This document shows, one piece after another, positions 5,563 to 9,861 of a DNA stretch of 9,861 nt; position 1 is the first letter of the stretch; every line of letters starts with the position of its first letter. The notes below the pieces were generated by a model, which was not told the origin of the DNA, made no database searches, and was given only the letters and a program-made list of their open reading frames with translations. This DNA is from Nitrososphaeraceae archaeon (GTDB taxonomy: Archaea > Thermoproteota > Nitrososphaeria > Nitrososphaerales > Nitrososphaeraceae), in the NCBI GenBank assembly GCA_025937665.1, contig JAICQW010000058.1, forward strand, positions 1-9,861, in the 5' to 3' direction. The translations under genes were made by a program, and so were the position numbers.

Positions 5563-7143
5563 TTATACCTGTAATAGTGAGAGAACTCTTTTTGGGATTT
5601 CATCTAACTTGCTCACAACCAAAGTTCTTTCATACTCAAGGTATTTCAAATTTAAACCAATGTTGATTGCGTTATTGACTGTTTTCCCTACACCTACTGC
5701 AACCATGTGAATTCCATTCATCTTGTAGGTCTTAATTGTAGATCGTACTGCATTGTAGTCAGAAGGCTCACCATCAGTTAAAGTTATCATTATGTCTGGT
5801 TTGTATGTTTTCATTAATGGTAACAAGATATTATAAATTTCTGCGAGCGGTGTTCCCCCGCTTGGCTTGATTTGAACCAAATTACGTGCATTCATTGAAG
5901 TCCATTTGACATCTGGATGCTTTATTATCCAGCAGCTCACTTTCTTATTTTTGGTACTAAATGCATAAGCGGAAAATTTCACATTCAAAAATTTTAAAGC
6001 TTCACAGAGTGCAACAGTGGCTTTTTTATACTCTAACTCATATTCATCAATACTACTAGAATGATCCAGCAAAAGTGCAATTTTGGTGTCTATTGTATTT
6101 TTGAAATCCACGAGAAATGGCTTTGGTTGAGAGTCTATTATTGATTCTACATCAAGCTCGTCTCCAGTAATATCATGTATTTCTCTCCATCCTCTTTTCC
6201 AGGATCTGATGACTGATTTTAATTTTGTAATCAAATCATTATCATAAATTATGCTTTCGTCTATATCGACGTTCTCTGGAACCTCCACTCCAAATTGTTC
6301 CATTGCAGCGTAACCCTTGCTGTCAGTTTTTTTACTTTCCTTTACCAGACTTTCATATTCTTTGAATATCTGGGTCGCGGCAATTATATCATCTGAAGAT
6401 TTTTCCGTGACTTTATTTCTGATTTTTATCACCTTCTCTATTTCTTTAAGTAGAATATTTTCAGTCATCGATAGACCAATTTTACTTTTGAGGGAAACAA
6501 AGGGGATTGTAAAAAGAGAATCAATTTGAAGCGTTTTAATTATTTTCGGAATTTGGTGTTCTATCCATTCAGTTTTGTGGTTTTTCTTTATTGATTCATC
6601 AATTAATTCTCTGGCAACGTTAGCGGCATCTTGAACTCTATCAGATTCTGACCCGAATAATTCACCCTTGACGTAACCTGTTAAAAGGTATTGAGAGAAT
6701 GCTTCAACGATCTTGTGTTTACCGTATAACGAGTTTAGTAAAGGACGTGACAGCCATGATATACCTTCATTAAATATTATCTCATTTTCCATACCTCTCC
6801 ATTCTCTTAACCCCAAAATTTCTATCCTCTTCATTTCAATTGAGTTTAGAATGAATCCAAAAGCGTGGTCGTTACTAAGAACTTTTGTTGAGCTTGATAA
6901 TCGCATTGATTCATACCACAATGAAACACGCCACTGACGATATTTTTGAAATTCTGTCCCACTATAATATCTTAGTGAGGGCATGAAAATTGTATTTTTT
7001 TCTAAATTGGTCGTGGGGGTTTTGTCTTCTATCAACAAAATAATTGCTTTATTGTTTCCAGACCATCTTCTAGATAGAAACGTTCCTAGATTTATCAGAA
7101 CATCATTTCGTAACGAAAAATTTTGAACGTGGGAAAATGACAT
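5563..7143 (-). CDS. VWA-domain protein, CobT/NorD-like, partner of the adjacent MoxR-type ATPase
   Basis: With the ATG at 7143 this is a 526-residue cytoplasmic protein with no signal peptide or membrane segment. The C-terminal third (about 350-520) is a VWA domain with a complete metal-ion-dependent adhesion site: DHSSS (D360, S362, S364), the threonine in GGTPL (T431) and TDGEPSD (D457). The N-terminal part (about 30-190) contains IEMKRIE...LREWRG (103-117), which resembles the 'EDaRvE...lreypG' region of CobT/NorD-type proteins. A charged, probably helical linker (about 225-275) joins the two. In known pairs (CobS/CobT, NorQ/NorD, CbbQ/CbbO) such a VWA protein couples the AAA+ ring to a metalloenzyme client. 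The client here is unknown. The start follows the ATPase stop by 4 nt with GAGAAG before it. A TTG at 7155 would add four residues and overlap the upstream gene by 8 nt, but it has no ribosome site. Confidence 0.87.
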   Translation of the reverse strand: MSFSHVQNFSLRNDVLINLGTFLSRRWSGNNKAIILLIEDKTPTTNLEKNTIFMPSLRYYSGTEFQKYRQWRVSLWYESMRLSSSTKVLSNDHAFGFILNSIEMKRIEILGLREWRGMENEIIFNEGISWLSRPLLNSLYGKHKIVEAFSQYLLTGYVKGELFGSESDRVQDAANVARELIDESIKKNHKTEWIEHQIPKIIKTLQIDSLFTIPFVSLKSKIGLSMTENILLKEIEKVIKIRNKVTEKSSDDIIAATQIFKEYESLVKESKKTDSKGYAAMEQFGVEVPENVDIDESIIYDNDLITKLKSVIRSWKRGWREIHDITGDELDVESIIDSQPKPFLVDFKNTIDTKIALLLDHSSSIDEYELEYKKATVALCEALKFLNVKFSAYAFSTKNKKVSCWIIKHPDVKWTSMNARNLVQIKPSGGTPLAEIYNILLPLMKTYKPDIMITLTDGEPSDYNAVRSTIKTYKMNGIHMVAVGVGKTVNNAINIGLNLKYLEYERTLVVSKLDEIPKRVLSLLQV

Positions 7144-7147
7144 CTTC

Positions 7148-7957
7148 TCACGCAAAAATTGATGTTATCATGTCCATTACTTTTCTATATTCAACTTCTC
7201 CCCACTGATCATAAACATTAGCATATACTACTTCAGCTGCTTTTATGGGCGATACTTGGTTTGATAACAACCTTGCAAATGCTATTGACTCTCTGATACT
7301 AGGGCTATAGTAGAGTTCCTCTAGTGAGGCAGCCTCTCTTAGGCTGTTGGCCAGTTTAAGTGCATTGTCAATATTTCCTTCCTGAGCTGAATCAAAGTTT
7401 ACGTGGTATTTGATGATCTGCTTTTCAATTTCTTTCGGAGGATATTCAAGTCTCAATCTTACTGGAAATCTGCTTAGTATTTGTGGCGGTAGCTCCTTTG
7501 TGCCTTCGTGTGAAAGTGGGTTGATTGTAGCAAATACAAACCAATTATCCGTTGCATTGATTAGTTGGCCGTCAGCTTCTTTCAGGACAATTTGTCTTCT
7601 GTCATCCAATGCTTCATCGAGACGCAAAAGTACATCAGCTTCTGCAGCATTGAGCTCGTCGAGATATAATATTCCACCGTCTCTCATGGATTTGATTAAT
7701 ATGCCCTCTACAAATGTAACTTCTCCTTGGTTCATGGTTTTAGTCCCCACTAGATGCGACTCACGTGTTCTCAAGCTAAAGTTAATCGAATACAATCGCT
7801 TTCCCATATCCGAGGCAAATTTTCTAACCAGGCTAGTTTTTCCTGTACCTTTTGGTCCTATTATAAGTACAAAAAGGGATGAATCATATGCTTTTTTGAT
7901 TACCTCAAACGAACTATTCCAATCAAAATAGTTAGAGTCAGTAGAGTCTTTTGTCAT
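7148..7957 (-). CDS. MoxR-family AAA+ ATPase (CbbQ/NorQ/CobS-like)
   Basis: A 269-residue single-domain AAA+ ATPase, the usual size of CbbQ/NorQ-type members. Visible elements in order are Walker A GPKGTGKT (34-41), Walker B ILYLDE (96-101), a LRLDEALDDR segment (111-120) typical of the family, sensor 1 in ATINP (N146), an arginine-finger candidate in LSRF (R163), and a sensor-2-like arginine in PSIRES (R222). Such proteins form hexameric rings in the cytoplasm and use ATP, with a VWA partner, to mature or reactivate metal- or cofactor-containing enzymes. The gene for a likely partner starts 4 nt downstream. Upstream there is a 47-bp gap to the previous VWA gene. No Shine-Dalgarno precedes the ATG, but a TATA-like TTTATTTA sits about 27 nt upstream, so it may have its own leaderless transcript as well as read-through. 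Confidence 0.9.
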   Translation of the reverse strand: MTKDSTDSNYFDWNSSFEVIKKAYDSSLFVLIIGPKGTGKTSLVRKFASDMGKRLYSINFSLRTRESHLVGTKTMNQGEVTFVEGILIKSMRDGGILYLDELNAAEADVLLRLDEALDDRRQIVLKEADGQLINATDNWFVFATINPLSHEGTKELPPQILSRFPVRLRLEYPPKEIEKQIIKYHVNFDSAQEGNIDNALKLANSLREAASLEELYYSPSIRESIAFARLLSNQVSPIKAAEVVYANVYDQWGEVEYRKVMDMITSIFA

Positions 7958-7980
7958 TCATTATCTATTTTTAGGACATG

Positions 7981-7988
7981 TAAATAAA
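7981..7988 (-). promoter_or_regulatory. possible internal TATA box before the MoxR-type ATPase gene
   Basis: TTTATTTA on the minus strand is centred about 27 nt upstream of the ATG at 7957, the spacing for a leaderless archaeal start. The same stretch, as TTTTTATTT, could instead be a T-tract terminator for the upstream VWA gene that ends at 8005. Either reading would partly separate the two AAA+/VWA pairs. Confidence 0.35.
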
Positions 7989-8004
7989 AACTAACTGTTG
8001 ATTT

Positions 8005-9351
8005 TTAATTTGACCTTAGAATAGATTTTTTATCATTCAGGTAATCCGTAATCAGAATCTTGTCAATTTCTGCCGGGTTTATATAATAAGATCTGCCCTT
8101 CACATATTTTTCCAACTCATTTACATAACTCAAAAGCGAGTCCTCCTCACTAACCATTATGGTGTCAATATCAATGCCTAGTTTATGACATTTTCGTGCT
8201 TCCAGTATTGTCTTTTCGCCAATGTACTGATCAACCTGTCTATATCTATAACAGAGGTAAACTAATTTCCCTGATTTAGTATCAAGTGTCAGCTCCTGTT
8301 TTTGCTTTACCGAATCCAATACATCATTATCAGGGGCATAAAATTGGGAATAGGGCCTTTCGCACAATATTTTATTCTTTTCTTGCTCAGTGTCTATAAA
8401 ACATGCGCTGGGATGACCATCTGTTACAAGGACAATTTTTCTGTTGGTACTAGTCTCATTTTGTAGAATTTTCTTCGCCAGTCTAAAAGCAGCCTGATAA
8501 TTGGTATAATGCATAAAACCCACACCTGATTCAAATGTCTTGAGGTATGGTATGTCGTATGGTGATACTTTTGAAGCCAAAGCCCCAAAACCGACTATGT
8601 GGATTGAATCTGAGGGAAAAAATTTTTGATTCAACAAATACAAGCTCCATAATGCCTTTTTAGCAGCCTCTATTCTACTCATGTCGCCGAACATTGTTGA
8701 ATACCTCATTGTAGAGCTCAGATCAATACAGTATACAACTGCAATGCTCACGTCTCTTTTTGTTTCATAGACTTCCAAATCTCCTAGTTGAAGATCGATT
8801 GGTAACTGGATTGATGATCTGGAACTATATCTTCTTTGAATCGCATTCAATATTGATCTTGGAACGTTCACTAATCTTAGGTCATCAGACGGATCGTACT
8901 TTTTCGTAGAATCTAGATTTAGAGACCCACTACCGCTGAATGTGGTCTCATGCAGTCCAATAGTACCTTTGTTAAGAGCTCTTATTACATCCTCTAACAA
9001 TTTTCCTCCAACCGCAAAGAATCCTTTCTTACTTAACCATTTTCTCGAATCTTTGATATAACCCATTTGCCTGAGTTGAGCTATAATCGACGATTCTGTT
9101 CTATCGGATTCAACGTTATCTGATTCACCTTGATTGCTTTCTTTATCCTTTTTCAAATTCTGTAGTTCTTGCTCTATTTCTTCTAGTTTTGGCTGATCTT
9201 CTTTCATTATCTCTTTACCCAATACTTCCAGAAAATCTTGGAGTAAACTCTTTGGAATTGATTTTGTTGGAGCCTTATCTTCCTTGTCTTCCGGAAAGTC
9301 AAGGATATTATAATAAGTAAATCTTTTGATGTTGTTGCTATGCGTGGGCAT
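8005..9351 (-). CDS. VWA-domain protein, partner of a Mg-chelatase-like AAA+ ATPase
   Basis: A 448-residue soluble protein. An N-terminal helical, acidic, low-complexity region (about 35-88, with a probable coiled coil at 50-72) leads to a middle segment (90-175) containing NVPRSILNAIQRR (162-174). The VWA domain (about 200-440) has MIDAS elements DLSST (D210, S212, T214), a threonine in HYTNYQAA (T283) and TDGHPSA (D311). The order of motifs resembles a widespread bacterial VWA family that sits beside a 'magnesium chelatase'-like AAA+ gene, such as the Mycobacterium Rv0958/Rv0959 pair. The match includes the VPR.(V/I)LNA segment and an ending like 'GR.f....d.l...vl.DY'. This comparison is from memory. 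Its ATG overlaps the upstream AAA+ gene by 14 nt and has a good Shine-Dalgarno. A segment of about 50 residues (322-375) between the MIDAS aspartate and the last helices looks like an insertion. The client is unknown. Confidence 0.88.
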   Translation of the reverse strand: MPTHSNNIKRFTYYNILDFPEDKEDKAPTKSIPKSLLQDFLEVLGKEIMKEDQPKLEEIEQELQNLKKDKESNQGESDNVESDRTESSIIAQLRQMGYIKDSRKWLSKKGFFAVGGKLLEDVIRALNKGTIGLHETTFSGSGSLNLDSTKKYDPSDDLRLVNVPRSILNAIQRRYSSRSSIQLPIDLQLGDLEVYETKRDVSIAVVYCIDLSSTMRYSTMFGDMSRIEAAKKALWSLYLLNQKFFPSDSIHIVGFGALASKVSPYDIPYLKTFESGVGFMHYTNYQAAFRLAKKILQNETSTNRKIVLVTDGHPSACFIDTEQEKNKILCERPYSQFYAPDNDVLDSVKQKQELTLDTKSGKLVYLCYRYRQVDQYIGEKTILEARKCHKLGIDIDTIMVSEEDSLLSYVNELEKYVKGRSYYINPAEIDKILITDYLNDKKSILRSN

Positions 9352-9861
9352 AAATTCCTTCCTTTCTGTCCAATATCGGTGGATCAGTAAACCTAAGCCC
9401 TTCTAGAACTAGTTCAGTTACTGATGAGAGATACTCTGGATCTTCCGTATCTTTCGAAGTATCAACGTTTATTGCATTTTCCAATAAAGATTCTTCAAAA
9501 TGTTTTTGATCTTGTGAAATATTATTAATCACAATATCCATTATTTCTCTTAATGAGCTAAACTTATTTACTTGTGATTGATAACTTTTTGGATTCTTGG
9601 CACTACCGGAGATGTCTTGTGAAACATGAAAGGCCTTGTTAATTTTGAATTCATTCTTTAGATTCATTAGTCTATCAGGAGGAACATTAGTTACATATTG
9701 AGCACAAACTTTCTTGATAGCATCTGATATGATGCCATCCAAGATATTCATTCTGTTTTCATGACTGTCATCAATTTCTGACAGTTCAAATTTTGAAGTT
9801 TGACGAATTGAATAAATGTCACTAAACCGAGGAACAGCTTTGATGTTGTTAATGATTCCTC
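9338..9861 (-). CDS. C-terminal part of a Mg-chelatase-I/MoxR-like AAA+ ATPase (5' end outside window)
   Basis: The reading frame stays open from the stop at 9338 to the window edge, giving 173 residues. The ATG at 9751 is therefore probably internal, and the true start lies beyond 9861. The Walker motifs are not in view. The identification rests on the C-terminal region. AVPRFSDIYSI at residues 8-18 of the visible part, then a helix with AIKKVC, and ELVLEGLRF near the end (about 149-157) parallel the tail of bacterial 'magnesium chelatase' AAA+ proteins ('aVPRvSDl.al...' and '..EfvLEGLh'). Those proteins are encoded next to the same VWA family found immediately downstream here. The 14-nt overlap with that VWA gene supports a functional pair. 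The family assignment is from remembered motif resemblance plus context, so it is less certain than for the other ATPase. Confidence 0.75.
   Translation of the reverse strand, partial: GIINNIKAVPRFSDIYSIRQTSKFELSEIDDSHENRMNILDGIISDAIKKVCAQYVTNVPPDRLMNLKNEFKINKAFHVSQDISGSAKNPKSYQSQVNKFSSLREIMDIVINNISQDQKHFEESLLENAINVDTSKDTEDPEYLSSVTELVLEGLRFTDPPILDRKEGIYAHA
9357..9364 (-). promoter_or_regulatory. Shine-Dalgarno of the 448-residue VWA gene
   Basis: The minus strand reads AAGGAAGG, 5 nt before the ATG at 9351 and inside the 3' end of the upstream AAA+ gene. It supports this start and translational coupling across the 14-nt overlap. Confidence 0.7.

Noticed and set aside
7144..7155. TTG start at 7155 for the CobT/NorD-like VWA gene
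   Set aside because: The ATG at 7143 is four codons downstream, leaves a natural 4-nt gap after the ATPase stop and has GAGAAG before it. The TTG has no ribosome site.
7410..7931. 173-codon open frame on the plus strand
   Set aside because: It lies wholly antisense to the MoxR-type ATPase gene, whose Walker motifs are unmistakable. The plus-strand translation shows no recognisable domain or ribosome site.
5563..9861. The AAA+/VWA cluster as an anti-phage defence system
   Set aside because: MoxR/VWA pairs do occur in some defence loci, but no nuclease, protease, toxin or other effector is visible here, and the families seen are common in metalloenzyme maturation.
1..9861. CRISPR arrays, insertion sequences, long direct repeats
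   Set aside because: No regularly spaced repeats, transposase-like proteins or terminal inverted repeats were seen on reading the window.

Overview
The window looks archaeal and most likely comes from an AT-rich member of the Nitrososphaerota (Thaumarchaeota; ammonia-oxidising archaea and relatives). This is inferred from several signs: split transketolase subunits, TATA-like boxes placed for leaderless or very short-leader transcripts, a tRNA gene without encoded CCA, AGA/AGG/ATA-rich codon use, and AAA+/VWA gene pairs. The genus cannot be fixed by eye. I saw no mobile element, CRISPR array or pseudogene.

Layout. (1) 1-73: a tRNA-Thr(GGU) gene on the + strand, lacking only its first base because of the window edge. 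(2) 208-2028, minus strand: a thiamine-diphosphate enzyme of the pyruvate oxidase / acetolactate synthase superfamily, closest in motifs to pyruvate:quinone oxidoreductase (PoxB). (3) 2029-2258: a 230-bp divergent promoter region. (4) 2259-5519, plus strand: a tightly overlapping three-gene operon for the non-oxidative pentose phosphate pathway. Its first gene fuses the N-terminal (ThDP-binding) transketolase subunit to a complete ribulose-phosphate 3-epimerase. The second encodes the C-terminal transketolase subunit and the third a small TalC-type transaldolase. (5) 5520-5562: a short convergent gap. (6) 5563-9861, minus strand: four genes that form two consecutive AAA+ ATPase / von Willebrand A (VWA) pairs. 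In transcription order these are the C-terminal part of a Mg-chelatase-I-like AAA+ protein (cut by the window edge), its VWA partner, a compact MoxR/CbbQ/NorQ-like AAA+ ATPase, and a second VWA protein with a CobT/NorD-like architecture.

How they work together. The operon at 2259-5519 would interconvert fructose-6-phosphate, glyceraldehyde-3-phosphate, erythrose-4-phosphate and pentose phosphates, with epimerase, transketolase and transaldolase made in a fixed ratio. The divergent ThDP enzyme acts on pyruvate or a related 2-oxoacid, so most of the left half depends on thiamine diphosphate. The right half looks like a chaperone-type system: AAA+ motors paired with MIDAS-bearing VWA proteins, in known families, insert metals or remodel metalloenzymes. 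The client is not encoded in the window. The points most worth a second look are the transketolase-N/epimerase fusion and the tandem arrangement of two different AAA+/VWA pairs.
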